A DNA stretch of 64,000 bases from Liolophura sinensis (GCF_032854445.1 NC_088307.1:19172017-19236016); one strand, 5' to 3'. Shown: positions 48,615 to 61,123, counted from the first letter of the stretch. The notes: generated by a model from the letters alone, not told the origin. Made by a program: numbers and translations.

Positions 48615-49717
48615 GTGGGGAAAACCTTAATATTACACGTAAATACAATTCATTGCTGTTTGTAGCCCAACAGTACTGAAGTAATGCAAAGTTTTGTGGT
48701 GTCTCTGTCCAGTTCATGATTTTTCAAGGGGTCATACTTGATAAAAGGGTAACACTTGCCCTATGGGTTATACACTGTACTTGGCCCAGGGGTAACACTT
48801 GACCCAAGGGTCATACTTGGTCTAGGGGTAATACTTGCCCTAGGGGTAATACACTGTACTTGGCTCAGGGGTAACACTTGACCCAAGTGTCATACTTGGT
48901 CTAGGGGTAATACTTGGTCTAGGGGAAATACTTGCTCTAGGGGTAATACTTGGCCAAGGAGCAACAGTTGGTCATTTAGCAACACTTGGCCTAGTGGTCA
49001 TACTTGGTCAAAGGGTAACACTCGGCCTGGGAATCATACATGGTCAAGGGGTAACTCTAGGCATAGGGATCACACTTGGTCAAGGGTCACACTTGGGCTA
49101 GGGGTCACTCTTCGCCTAGGGGTCACACTTGGCCAAGGGATCATGCTGGCTTAAAGGAGAAGAAAACTTTAGAAAATGACACTATAGGTTGAAAAGAGCA
49201 CATTTTTTTTCTATCTGGTGGTGCCTGCTACATAATTTTGCCATTTTTCCTTGGCAAACAGATAAAGCCTTAAAATGGCAGACTGGCATAAATCGCGTCC
49301 TCCATCTTTGACACCCTGTAATTTAGGCTGAGGGTGTGTTGCCTCTCAGCCAATGAGAGACGTTAAAACTGCTGGCTTGTTCGTGTAAACTCGGAACCTA
49401 CATTCAACATTCCGGTTTCCTGATCGTCAAGAGGAAAACGAGCTGTACTGTTCGCAGCCTTTTAGGAAGAAGAGTTCTACCGGAAATGGAGTCACCCACA
49501 GCGGATTTTGGCGCTGACTATATTTATTATTTATCTATTTGAGGCACATATTAGAATTTTTTAATGGCATGCACCTGCGAGGAAATGCATACTCTTTTCA
49601 ATGGTATTTGATTGATATTTACATTTTCTTCTCCTTTAATACGGTGCTTTTGAAATGGTCTCCAGGAATAACTAATTTATCGCCTCACCTATTTCTCTTG
49701 TCTCATTGTCTTTGCAG
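48615..49717 (+). other. HS2ST last intron: tandem repeats and a MITE
   Basis: GTGGGG donor, TGTCTTTGCAG acceptor. 48725-49145 is a degenerate ~18/36-bp array (GGGGTAACACTTGGCCTAG type, about 22 short units). 49151-49639 is an inverted-repeat element (listed separately). Confidence 0.85.
49151..49639. mobile_element. MITE-like element (long-TIR family) in the last HS2ST intron
   Basis: Left TTAAAGGAGAAGAAAACTTT ... GGTTGAAAAGAG; the right end reversed is TTAAAGGAGAAGAAAATGTA ... CATTGAAAAGAG. The first 16 bases match perfectly. About 489 bp, no coding frame. It ends 78 bp before the terminal exon acceptor. Confidence 0.78.
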
Positions 49718-49938
49718 GGGAAATTTCTCGTCTACGGAAAACATTTAACAAGATTTCACCATCAGAGGAAACTGTCTCTGCTATCCATGAGTCAGAGGTG
49801 TGGAAAATGGAGAATGAATTCTATGAATTCGCTGTAGAACAATTTCACTTTATCAAAAAGAGAACATTTGGCATACGAGACGGAGAATTTGTTGAAAAGG
49901 GGAAACAATTTAATTACGAAAAAATCCGACCAAGGTAG
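49718..49938 (+). CDS. HS2ST1: Heparan sulfate 2-O-sulfotransferase, terminal exon with stop
   Basis: Completes the Gly codon with GG, then 72 codons and TAG at 49936-49938: EISRLRKTFNKISPSEETVS, WKMENEFYEFAVEQFHFIKK, ending FNYEKIRPR. KMENEFYEFA and YEKI match the human C-terminus; the Glu-Lys of YEKI correspond to human E349-K350, reported to contribute to substrate binding or activity. The tail is one or two residues shorter than human. Together the four exons give 204 residues against 206 in human from F151 on, so this half is complete and undamaged. No frameshift or stop occurs, so the gene is presumably active. Confidence 0.96.
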
Positions 49939-50911
49939 CCATGTTTGGACCCCATGAAGAACTGAATCAATCATGTAATGGAAGGAGGAGGTAGCATTGA
50001 AGTGAGCATGTGCCATGACTTTCAAAACAGGAAGTCCTCTTCACCATACGTGAGAACCACATTGTCCAGTGAAGTAAAGTGAGCATGTACCATGACCTTT
50101 CAGACAGGAAGTACAATTCACCATACAAGAAAACCACAAGGTCCTGAGGTAAACTGAGCATGTGCTATGACCTTTCAGACAGGAAGTTGACCTCAGAGAA
50201 TGACCTTTGACACAGGAAGTCATCTGTGAGCATGTATTTAAAGACCTACAACCAGAAGTTCCATGTGAACATTGATAAAGCAACCTGTATCAAGTGTAAA
50301 AAATGGTGCGCAAGACAATGAGTATCAGACTTGCAAAGGAAGTAATTATGGTTTGGATACAGTTATGGTTTGTGAAAGTCAAAATATAACATACATATAA
50401 TCATAAAACTTTCACCATGGTCAACATGTCTATAGTGACTCACCGACGGCCATCTTTGAAACTACATTTTGATTGAAAGGAACCAACAGTTACTTATGGC
50501 TTTGAATGACCTCAAATCATAATGCCTGAACTGATGCAGAAATTGTGTTTATGTTCATGTAGATGTTTCATTGTATTGAGAAAGTTTGGAGCTTAACAAA
50601 CTTTCTCTGTGATCAGAGCATGGGTATAAATTATTAAGCTTTGCATACAACTCCGTCTATAAAGGTCGCCATTAAAACTTGGTTGATTTACATTTTGTGC
50701 CAGGAAATTAGTGTTCTTCATGCACAGTCACAAACAGGCCTGAAAGTACAAAAGTACAAAAGTGTGTACATATTAAGTGTGTATGAATTTAGATTTTATG
50801 TCATGATGAGCTGACAGGATGTTAATCATGAGTGTGGGTAATATGTGTACCGGACAGACATTTCTGAAAACCTGTCTACTGTCAGGTTCTTGAACATGGT
50901 CTTTTTGATTA
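49939..50911 (+). other. Probable HS2ST 3' UTR, with short tandem repeat
   Basis: 49995-50200 holds about three degenerate ~76-bp units (GAGCATGTACCATGACCTTT, CAGACAGGAAGT, TTCACCATAC). ATTAAA at 50671-50676 and AATAAA at 52804-52809 are possible polyadenylation signals; which is used cannot be told from sequence. Confidence 0.5.
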
Positions 50912-51315
50912 ACAAAAAAAGCCCCACTAAAATGAAGTATAGATAAGATGAAAAGTTATTAAGCACTGTCTAGAAACTTAATTGCATGCATTTTTTTTTT
51001 TTTTTAATATTTCCAACCAAGTAAAATGCTTTACAAACAAAGGGGACATATAGGGTATCAGTAAGGTCACAGCCATATGTTAGCTTGAAAGGTGTATTTG
51101 GTAATGGCATTCATAGCTCTGTGTGCATACTGAATGATGAAACCTAGCAGTCGATATGTTTTAAGCGGCAAAAACCTGATGTGACGTCACTGATCCCAAA
51201 AGGCCACCATTGAATCTAAAGCTGCAAAAAAATTCTAAAAAAATACATAAAACTATTTTGTTGGGCTTTCAGGTGGCAAACGCTTCATGTTGGTCTTTTC
51301 TTTGCCTTTAAACAT
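50912..51315. mobile_element. MITE-like element (long-TIR family) downstream of HS2ST
   Basis: Left AAAATGAAGTATAGATAAGA with a long T run at 50992-51005; right GCAAAAAAATTCTAAAAAAA ... TCATGTTGGTCTTTTCTTTG. The interior CCTGATGTGACGTCACTGAT is shared with the 31118 element. Termini are less clear than in the other copies. Confidence 0.5.
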
Positions 51316-51384
51316 TATAAGACGATGAAAATCCCTTTGGTATGCTATTGCTTTGCTAGTGGCAAATCTGTTGAATGCCACTGG

Positions 51385-51570
51385 TTTGTTATTAGGGCAC
51401 TTGTGGTATGCCCATGATTTGCTATTGGTGCACTTGTGGTATGCCCATGATTTGCTATTGATGCACTTGTGGTATGCCCATGATCTGATATTGGTGCACT
51501 TGTGGCATGCCCATGATTTGTTATCGGTGCACTTGTTATATGCCCGTAAGTTGCTAGTGATGACACTGTG
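51385..51570. repeat. Minisatellite, 33-bp unit, about 5-6 copies
   Basis: CATGATTTGCTATTGGTGCA + CTTGTGGTATGCC repeats every 33 bp (51413, 51446, ...). Frames on both strands stay open because of the unit length; the flanks do not support a gene. Confidence 0.9.
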
Positions 51571-54084
51571 GTATGGTGTTATACTGGCCGCAGAAAATCT
51601 CGGTTTACTGATCACCACATCCACACACCACTGTTTTCGTGTAACACTACACCCACAATAATTGAAGGCTTGTGGAATGCTAGCAGCCTGCTAAAAGTGT
51701 GCTAATGGTGATGTTCTGGCATGCCACTGAGAACCTTCATCCACTTTTCAGTGTAACCCTTTCGTTTGATCATGATAATGATCATCTGAAGCTAACTCAT
51801 GATCACTGTTTGTACAGAATGATCAAGATCAGATGTGTCACAATTATGATATTCTACAGGATGCGATGGCTTCGCTCATGATTTTTTGCAGGATGATCGA
51901 AATCATGGAAAATCCTCGGCAAATCGTTTCAAAAGGATGACTGTTTCAAAGGATATCTTATTTTAACAAGTTTCCGCAACCTTCTGCATGTAACCTCTCC
52001 GGCTGCAGTCATTTTCAAATTTAATACTTTACCTTCACTGCTAAAGGCTGAATGGAAATTTATATGGCATTCGGAAAGTATCTTCTTTCAACATTTTCAT
52101 CCTTATAGCTAAATTCTGGGAGACATTAAATGACATTGAATACTGCATTTCACACATGGAAGAAGTTCAGAAAGTATGGTAATGATGTTAAAATTGTTCT
52201 GGAAATGTATATACTAACTGGATATATAAAGTTATAATTTGCTATAATGTAATGTGTATGTTCACCACCGAAAGTAGAACAGAATGTTATTTATTAGTGG
52301 AATGTGTTTTTATTACGGGAGATAAAATATAAGTACAAGTATATATATCATAGGTTTGAAGGCCTTCCTCCAAACTTTAGATTTCTAGGTGTAATTGTTC
52401 TGCTCAGTGCTCATATATGATAATGCTTCCAATAAGACTGAGTTATATTTTAGACACATACAATATATGTAATCGTTTGCTATACAGTACTAGCTGATTC
52501 TTCATAGGATTTATACCAGTAGCCCTTGAAAATGTAAATCGTGTGCTCTATTTCAAGTTTGCAGCAGATGACCTGTGGTTATACAGATGGTTTCCTTTGG
52601 GCGTTATGGATTGTTTCCTCCAGCTTTTATGGATGGTTTCCTTCATGCAGTGTTATTTGTTTTTTTAGGTTTCCACCTCTTTGAAATCTGACTACTGTCA
52701 TACAAATAACATGATGGAATACTGCATAAAATACCAATCAGATAAATAAATAGAAGGAAATGCGTTTTATGACTGGTTTTCTCAAAGCCACAGACTTTCC
52801 ATCAATAAAGCCATGACCTTTACAGTGTAATATGTTCATTCAGCAATTCCCCAATTTCATGAAGTAATTTAATTCTGCGCTTAATGATTTACAAATTCTG
52901 CTGAGTCATAATCAAAATTTTTCATTTGATCGTACTTTTTTGACTCAACTTTAGTGTGTATTTAAGAAACCCCAAAATTTAATGGAAGGACTTATGTTGA
53001 GTCTGTGCCAAAACGTTCAAAACATATTTAGATTTTTTTGCGTGGAGCTTGGTGTGCCAGTTTCTTGTGTAGAAAACTTTGATGGGATGAGTTGAAGAGC
53101 TGACTGTAAAATCATACAAAAAACCTTAGATCATGATGAATTATCTCCCCTTGATTAGGTTCTCCTGGGTTTTGGGTTCAGCATTTGGTTTTAAGCAATT
53201 TCACAATGCTTATGTGCAAGAACAATTATTGTTCAATTGGCATATATACAAACATGTATATAGATATACATACATATATATGAATATACTGTGTATTTTC
53301 TACTGAAATGGTGTATCATTTCTTTGAAGAACATTGCTTGTACATATAAAGATGCATAGTTTGGTTTGCTACGTTTAAGATGCAAGTTATATTATGTTTT
53401 GCATAAAATGTATCTTGGATATTTAGCTTGGGCTTAAACAGGATTGAAATCAAACAATGTATGCAGTGGAGATTCCAGTTATCACTTTAATCAGGAAGGA
53501 AGTCCTATCTCTGTATGCTTGTGTGCAATATATATACATGTATTATATTGATATCTTGTGTTTCACCTGAAATTTGGTTGGTCAAAATTCTCTGAAAGGC
53601 CTTAAAATGATACTTTTGATGCCAACCCTTAAGTTTACTGCTAAGAAATTAACCACACTTCACAAAAGTGGTCCCATAAAATAGATGAATCAGTTGGAAT
53701 TAAGAAATACTGTGTGTCACTTGAAAAAAGGTGAAATACAGTACAGGTACTTGGTCCTTTAATTGTGATCAGAGTTTCGTTATACATTTACTAAAAAAGT
53801 CTATTCTTCTTATCATTTTACCAGGCTGACTTCTTCTCTCCATCTGCTCAACTCTCACAGCCAAAGTCTACCTCTGGCAAGTGTAAAGGTCCAAGATTAG
53901 AGAAAAATCTGTTCGGTAAAAATACTCTGCCACCAAACTGTCACTATTTTGCGTTTGATGTAGCACATTTAGAGAACGTCATGCATGTTTTAAACATTGT
54001 CAGAGAGATTGGCATATAAGCCGCCAGGTGTAAAATTGCAGGTAAATATTTGTGTACATGTAAGTATGTAATGACTTACAATGC
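51571..54084. other. Non-coding stretch downstream of HS2ST
   Basis: A decayed SINE tail lies at about 52690-52757 (CATAAAATACCAATCAGATA and AAAT tail). The rest is unique AT-rich sequence without recognised exons. Confidence 0.5.
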
Positions 54085-54870
54085 ATGTGAGCTATTAGTG
54101 GTGCAACTGTGACCATAGAGTGGTACAAGTACGTACATGTATGAGCTGTTAATGGTACAATTATGTGAGGACCATATGTGGTACCAATACATATGAGCTA
54201 TTGATGGTACAATTATGTGAGGACCATACATGGTACGAATATATATGAGCTATTGATGGTACAATTATGTGAGGACCATTATGAAGTGGTACAAGTGCAC
54301 ATAAGTTATTAATGGTACATTTCTGTGAGGACCATACGTGGTACAAATGCATATGAGCTGTTAATGGTACAATTATGTGAAGACCATAAGTGGTACAAAT
54401 ACATGAGCTGTTAAGGGTACAATTATATGAGAGACATAAGTGGTACGAATGCATATGAGCTATTAACGGTACAGTTATGTGAGGACCATAAGTGGTACAA
54501 ATGCATATGAGATATTAACAGTACAATTATGTGAGGACCCTACATGGCAAAGATGCATATGAGCTAGTAATTGTACATTTGTGTGAGGACCATAAGTGGT
54601 ACAAATACATATGAGTTGTTAGTGGTACAATTATGTGAGGACCATAAGTGGTACGAATGTATATGAGCTGTTAATGGTATAATTATGTAAGAACCATACA
54701 TTGCACATTTATGTGAGGGCCATAAGTGGTACAAATACATATGAGCTATTAATGGTACAAATAAGTGAGGACCCTAAGTAGCACAAATGCATATGAGCTG
54801 TTAATGGTACAATTATATGAGGACCATAAGTGGCACAAATGCATATGAGCTATTAATGGTATGACCACAC
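54085..54870. repeat. Tandem array, ~52-bp unit, about 15 copies
   Basis: Units share GAGCTATTAATGGTACAATT, ATGTGAGGACCATAAGTGGT and ACAAATACAT. Each unit contains several GGTAC/GTACC-like words. Diverged flanking units continue weakly to about 55190 (CCACCAGTGGTAC). Confidence 0.93.
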
Positions 54871-57404
54871 AGGTCATTAGTGGTAAAAGCACATGTGGGC
54901 TATTGGTGGTACGGTAACTTTTGACCCTTACTCATGTGCATGGTGACCTTCATGGATGTAAGCCACCAATGAGGCAATTGCAAAGTCCCACATGGTAACA
55001 CTTAAAATGTAATCAATCAAATATACAATAACATTAGCAACTGGTACGTCACAGTTTCACATAAGCAAGCTGTGGTGAAATCATCTGTGAACCGTCAATG
55101 GTGAACTCAAATGAACCACCTATGGTACTGTTTCATGTTACATGTGAACCACCAGTGGTACTGAACCACCGTTGTACAGTTGAATGACATCCCACCAGTG
55201 GTTTCATTTAAAACGTAAGCAGACAGTGTTATATGTACAACCATGTGGAAGAATTATTTGTGAAAATTACACGTAGCCACTATTAGCAGAGGAGTGTGAG
55301 AGGGAGATGTGATTGAAGTCAGGTGTGAAACAATGACGACTTTATGTACGTCTTTACCATTGTTCATTTCCTGCCAAACATGTATTCCTTAGTGATATGA
55401 GAATGCCTGGATCTGATAAATAAACTATGATTATAAGGTCTCTAGTGTTTTGTAAATTTTGTGTAAAATTTAAATGCAATCAGCAGTTTGTTTTGCGAAG
55501 TATTTTATTGACCAATGTAATAATAAAACACACCAAATTTATCAGTATAATTAATACGTACAGCACAGAGAGTAAAACCAGAGCAGCGAAGACAGTGTGA
55601 TAACTGGCAAATGGTCACACGTAACTGGTGAAATATGACCTCTGGTTAATTTTCCTCTGTAAGAGTTTTAGTTGAAACTGTTCACGTAAATGCATAAAAT
55701 AGTAGCAAGTACACGCCCCCTGGCACCATGGCTTAGGCAGAAGTAGGTAAAAAAAATGCAGTGATGTTAATTACAATTTATTTATTTTTTTTTTACAATT
55801 TTAGACGTCGCTCGTCTAGAATTATTCAAAATTACCAGGGATATGGAAGTTTTAATTGAAGGGAGTGAAAAGCCCCGAGAGCTTGATCAATCCCAGACTG
55901 GTTAATAAGGTAATTAAGGATGGCTGATTTCTAGAAATTAACCGAATCGTTGGAAAATCAAAAGAATTCCATTTGATAATCGTTTTTAACGTAACGCAAA
56001 TTAGATTAATTACTGTCGCATATGCTGGTTATCTGGAATGTTTCCATCCCGATGTTGATTGCAACTTATTAGACGTCAGTGATGTTACCGGTTCTCAAAT
56101 TACTGTTACACCACACTTGAGGAAAGTCCGAAGGTGTGCGTGCAAGGTCTAGTTTGAACGAGTGAATCAACCTGACAGCAAGATGTAAATCGCAAATGAC
56201 GACATACACTATACGGGTTATTCCTAGGGTGATGACTCTCTAGCATCAGCTTGCGATTGAATCGTTGTCATCGATATTCTCCGACAATTTCCCACACGGC
56301 ATTGTAACTTTATTTTGTTGGCTTCATGATTGTGTCTAATTCCGCTCAACCCGGGGCTAGGGGCTGTATATTCATCACGTTGCCACGTTGGATGTCTGAA
56401 CAGTTGCAATCAAAGCGCAACCGAGATACATATTTTATTATCGACAACTTTTATACTAGTATGGCCTTGAACATGCCATCCAACATCACTGGATACCTCA
56501 GCCTGTAACTAAAGTTAATACAACGGTTATATCGTTATACCCTTTTGAGCAACTGGGGAGACCAGAGTTGTGGGCCTTGGGAATTTCATTTTCGGATTTG
56601 GCAAATTTGAAATACTTCACATAAAACCAATAATGGAATGAGAGAGAGGCAACTGAGTTTCTAGTCATAGGGCCTCATCCTTGGAAATCTCAGGTCTCTT
56701 ATCCCATCTATCCATCGAAACAGACATCCGTATACCAGTCGCTAACCAATAATCACCGCAAGACCAATTCCCAAAACGACGTTTAACACAAACCATCAAA
56801 GTACTAAGAAAGCATATAAACTACGAAAATGGGACGGTTTTCAATGATGTTGCTAAGACGCGATTAAGGTATGTTTTAGATGACTGAGTGAAATTAATAT
56901 TCAAATCGTGTACCATGCTAGAATATGGTAATCCCCCCTCGGAATTTCAGAAATTAACCCCGAGCGTCAGTATATATGACTTGACGAGGGAACCTTGACT
57001 AAACAGTAATTACAGGATCGGAGGTTGAATAGTATTCAACTGATTGACTGGGAGTGACAGTTATAGAGCTGGCTAATTAAAAAGATAAAATTCCGTTTTG
57101 ATGCTTTGCAGAGAGTTTGTGTAGACTTGTACAAGTTGTCCCTTCAGACATTGATGGTAATTATAGGAGCGGAGGTTAAAATGTGTTCAGCTGACTTTAG
57201 GTCGTACTTTTCTGAGGGCGAGTCCATGCATTCATGCCCACAAAGTTCTGGCGCCTGTGAATATCATGCCGAAGATACCAGACATGACACCCCACCCAGA
57301 CACATTATTTACACCGAGCTAACTAGTCTTGTTTCCTTGTTCAATCCTCGCATTGCTGAGCGCCAAGCGAGGCAGCAGCAAGTATCATTTTTTTTAGTCT
57401 TTGA
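54871..57404. other. Non-coding stretch without recognised genes
   Basis: Unique-looking sequence. A short direct repeat is present at 57008-57041 and 57158-57193 (AATTACAGGATCGGAGGTT / AATTATAGGAGCGGAGGTT). The 166-codon frame 57106-57606 runs into the SINE head below and is not accepted. Confidence 0.5.
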
Positions 57405-57485
57405 TATTACCCGACCTGGTTTTGATGCCAGGCCTCCCGACTTCGAGGTGGACGCTCTAACCATTAGGCTACCCAAGTGGTCGAT
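57405..57485 (-). mobile_element. tRNA-like head of a third SINE type
   Basis: Minus strand: GGTAGCCTAATGGTTAGAGC (A-box like), then GACCTGGCATCAAAACC-type B box region in reverse (+ strand CCTGGTTTTGATGCCAGGCC). This resembles the common GGTAGCCTAGTGGTTAGAGCG tRNA-related repeats of marine invertebrates. No body or target duplication was identified. Confidence 0.55.
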
Positions 57486-57608
57486 ATTTATAGTATGCCT
57501 TCAGATATTCTGCTGGTTTATAGCTAAAGTCTTCGTATTTAGAACATACGGGCTGTTTACACTGGGGCTTTATATTAGGTTTGTCAGGAACCTGGCATTC
57601 GTGTAAGA

Positions 57609-57780
57609 TTTATGTATTTATTTGATTGGTGTTTTACGCCGTACTCTTATTTCACTTACACGACGGCGGCCAGCATTATAGTGGGTGGGAACCGGGCAGA
57701 GCTGGACTTGAACTCACAGCGACCGCATTGGTGAGAGGCGCGCCAACTAGCGCGTTAACCAACTGAGCCACGGAGGCCCC
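57609..57780 (-). mobile_element. SINE family 1, minus strand, internal deletion
   Basis: The tail (ATTTGATTGGTGTTTTACGC) and head (GAGCCACGGAGGCCCC at the right edge) are intact, but about 80 bp of body between CCGGGCAGAG and CTGGACTTGAAC are missing. Perfect 11-bp duplication TTCGTGTAAGA at 57598-57608 and 57781-57791. Confidence 0.94.
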
Positions 57781-58039
57781 TTCGTGTAAGACAAAGAATC
57801 ACATCCCAGATGTTCCTTGAAGTTTTGCATCTATAAAGGCACCCAAAGTGTCATCTGTCCCACTGCTGTCACCAGCACTTCCTGAGAAGTCTCATCTGCT
57901 TATAAATTATAATAAGTAACATAAGTTGCTACATTTTAAACATTTACGTGAACAGGTAGAATAAAATCATAACTGAGAAAAATTGAAAAGAGGCCGTATT
58001 TCACCGGTTACAACAGCGTGTTTTCATAACATTTAATAC

Positions 58040-58570
58040 ACAATCATGTTGAAGCAATGCAATAAGGTCAAGCAGTAAGAATTCTTTTTCCACGAGGAGA
58101 ATCTTGGTTTATACATCAATAAAATCTAAAAGCCTATACAGCTCATACACTCAAAAAATTAATCTGTTACTTTTGTCAGAAAATCGGAGTGATGTTAGAA
58201 TGTGTGCTTACAACACAATCACGTTGAAGCAATGCAATAAGGCCACGTAGTAAGAATCCTTTTTTCCACCAAGCGAATCTTGGCTTATACATCAATAAAA
58301 TGTAAAAGACTGTACAGCTTATACACTCAAAAAATTAATCTGTTAAAATTTTAACAGAAAATTGGAGTGATGTTAGAATGTGTGCTTACAACACAATCAC
58401 GTTGAAGCAATGCAATATGGCCATGTAGTAAGAATCCTTTTTTCCACCAAGCGAATCTTGGCTTATACATCAATAAAATGTAAAAGACTATACAGCTTAT
58501 ACACTCAAAAAATTAATCTGTTAAAATTTTAACAGAAAATTGGAGTGATGCTAGAACGTAATCTGTTCTT
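58040..58570. repeat. Tandem array, ~177-bp unit, 3 copies
   Basis: GTTGAAGCAATGCAATA recurs at 58048, 58223 and 58401. Units 2 and 3 are nearly identical and carry the 18-bp perfect palindrome CTGTTAAAATTTTAACAG; unit 1 has lost it (CTGTTACTTTTGTCAG). Confidence 0.93.
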
Positions 58571-60067
58571 ATAGCACAATATTGTGCCATATTCAACACA
58601 GTATCCTGTTAGGTTAATAAAATCTTTGTGTTGAATTAATAAAATGTGTGTAATATTTCACGGAATAATCGGCTAGTAAAATACATTGTAACATCGTTCG
58701 GACAACAGACTTTCTGTTGAAATTAACAGTTTACTTTTGTTAGTGTCAACAAACCTTAGCTTCAGCGACAGTATGATAGTTTGTGAAGGTTCACACGTTA
58801 CTGGTTAGATCCCGCTTCTTATCAGTTTACGTCACTAGTATTATGACTTAATATACACATAGCGGTACATAAGTTGTGTTCAAAGCGATAGCGTCTCCAG
58901 TTAAGGACCTGGAGCCTAGTTATCTCCCCTGATCTAACAACCTTACCAGTCAATCGGGTCAGGCGTCTGGACTGATGGCGTCTTCTGCCGTGGACATTAA
59001 TTGATTGACTGATTGATTGATTTTAAACACGTGTCTGGTATTTGAGTTGTATTCAAGAGGGCCGTGAACAATGTGAGACTCGAAGACGAGCCACACAGAC
59101 GGTCCAAATGACAGCCGAACGCATCGTTTTGTTCAATGATGTTGCAGTACGTATTTACTTTATATTAGTTCATAATTTAAAGGACTCCCTTCACTCCATG
59201 TCTCACAGTGTCGAACGAACCAAACTTTAAAATATTGCAAGTTTAAAGAGGATAAATCCATGACATTTTTCTTGTTATTTGGGAAGATAACACTAAAACT
59301 GGCTGCCAGATATGTGCACTTAGTTGTTAGCTATGAGATGTTTTTGTTGGTAAGCTCAGTAACTGGTGATGCAGAATATTTGGTTGGGCCTGTTCTATCT
59401 GGGACTAATATCAGTCTGATTAGTCCCAGATTCTAGAAAACAGTCGCAAACTGCGCGTTGCGTAATTTCTATGGCAACATAGTGTGAAGAAATACGACGC
59501 CATGATAAATTTGCTTGACCAAGCGTTGTGACAGCTTTGTAGACCGAGACTCTGAGAAAAAATATGGTCCTCTGTCTTTACCCCCGAGATCACAAATTAT
59601 TGACCTGTAGAGTCATGGCGCGAAACTGAGATTTCATCATCATCAACAACAACATGTACGGTCTTAAAACAATTAGAGTTCACTCACTCAACAAAACCTT
59701 ATGCCTTTTCCAACAAATTCACCAACTCCAGTGTCCGTATAATGTAACTGTGTGGGGTGTCATGTCCGGTGTCTTCGGCACGATACTTAAGTGGCGGCAG
59801 CATTTTGGCCCTGCCACAGTGTATATACAGGTAGGCACAGTGTATACACACACACACACACCTGATGACTCGTCAGATGACCAAAAGATTGGTCTCAAGG
59901 TGTCGTAAATGGAGAGTTGACAACCGAGCTGATTCTTATTGGGCAAAAGACCTTGTAGTGTAGAACACTAAAAAAATTCCGGTAAGAAATTTTATAAACT
60001 TTGTGTGTTGGCCCTTTCTCATGGCAATCATAAAGTCTCAAGGGCCTTTCCCATTATTGATGTCTAC
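58571..60067. other. Non-coding stretch without recognised genes
   Basis: Unique-looking sequence. A (CA)n run is at 59850-59861. A palindromic word GGGACTAATATCAGTCTGAT/TAGTCCC lies at 59401-59428. Short frames here lack support. Confidence 0.45.
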
Positions 60068-60219
60068 TGAGCGACCTGCGCAACCTGGGGATGGTCGCGG
60101 GTTTCCCCCGGGCTCTGCTCGGTTTCCATCCACCATAATGCTGGCAGCCGCCGTCGAATAAGTGAAATATTCTTGAGTACGACGTAAAACACCAATCAAA
60201 TAAATAAATAAAATATATA
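60068..60219 (+). mobile_element. SINE family 1, 5'-truncated
   Basis: GCGACCTGCGCAACCTGGGG, TTTCCCCCGGGCTCTGCTCG, tail GTGAAATATTCTTGAGTACG and (AAAT)n. No certain target duplication. Confidence 0.9.
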
Positions 60220-60469
60220 ACAAAGGACTTCTTATTTTTATGACCCTCAGCTCGTCTTCATTTTTGTTCTTAATTTTTGACTTAATTGTTGTGAATAATA
60301 ATGGCGGTGCTAGTGTATTTAGAAGTTGATGGAGGCCATTCTTATTATAGTGCTTGGGTATTTCTTTGATTTCTATTATAAATGATCCTGTTTTTGGTAA
60401 TTTCCTGTAAACCTCCTATTGCTTATGTAAAATTATTTAATTACTTTGTATGTTCTTGTGCAAAGTTCG

Positions 60470-60676
60470 GTCGCTGTGAGTTCAAATCCAGCTCATGCTG
60501 GCTTCCTCTCCGGCCGTACGTGGGAAGGTCCTGCAGCAACCTGCGGATGGTCATGGGTTTCCCCCGGGCTGTCCCCGGTTTCCACTCACCATAAGGTTGG
60601 CCGCCGTCGTATAAATGAAATATTAAGTACGGCGTAAAACTCCAATCAAATAAATAAAAAAAAATAAATAAATAAA
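60470..60676 (+). mobile_element. SINE family 1, 5'-truncated, with 14-bp target duplication
   Basis: Begins GTCGCTGTGAGTTCAAATCC and runs to an A-rich (AAAT)n tail. Perfect duplication TTGTGCAAAGTTCG at 60456-60469 and 60677-60690. The tail has lost a few bases (GAAATATTAAGTACGGCG). Confidence 0.95.
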
Positions 60677-61123
60677 TTGTGCAAAGTTCGCAGGGATCCG
60701 TGTTGTAGCAATATGCAGAATTCTCGGCTACCAATAAGGGATTTATGGGCCTGATTGTTCAAAAGGAAATAGGGGAAAGAATGTTCAATACCATGATGGT
60801 TTTATAAGGGACATTAAACTTAAAATTCCGAATCGAATGTGTATTTCCCCCAAATTTTTTTCTCTTTTGTCGACTTTTTTTCTCTTTTTGCAACTCCTAT
60901 AATAATATTACTTTGGCTAGTAACAAGATTTTATATCCGTTCAACACAGTTCAATATAATAAGCAATTGTTAATTTTAACTGCATGATTTCAAATAAAAC
61001 AACATATACTAAAATTCTAAATTTCATGACAAATTATCCCAAGACAAGAAACACCTAGGTAGCGCATGCATGAGATCAGATGCTGAGATGAACGTGTTTG
61101 TATGACTATTTTCAGAAAATGTC

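Noticed and set aside
51253-51624. Minus-strand 123-codon frame with 11-residue repeats
   Set aside because: The 33-bp minisatellite plus flanks that belong partly to a MITE-like element; no coding support.
54161-54454. Minus-strand 97-codon repetitive frame
   Set aside because: Produced by the ~52-bp tandem array; it breaks as soon as unit length varies.
56326-56508. Frame with DNFYTSMAL, reminiscent of a piggyBac transposase motif
   Set aside because: Only about seven residues match, the frame is 60 codons long, and there are no catalytic aspartates or TTAA-bounded inverted repeats nearby.
57106-57606. 166-codon + strand frame, the longest outside tandem arrays other than the 81-bp array
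   Set aside because: Its second half is the reverse complement of a tRNA-like SINE head, and its end abuts another SINE; no domain or splice support.
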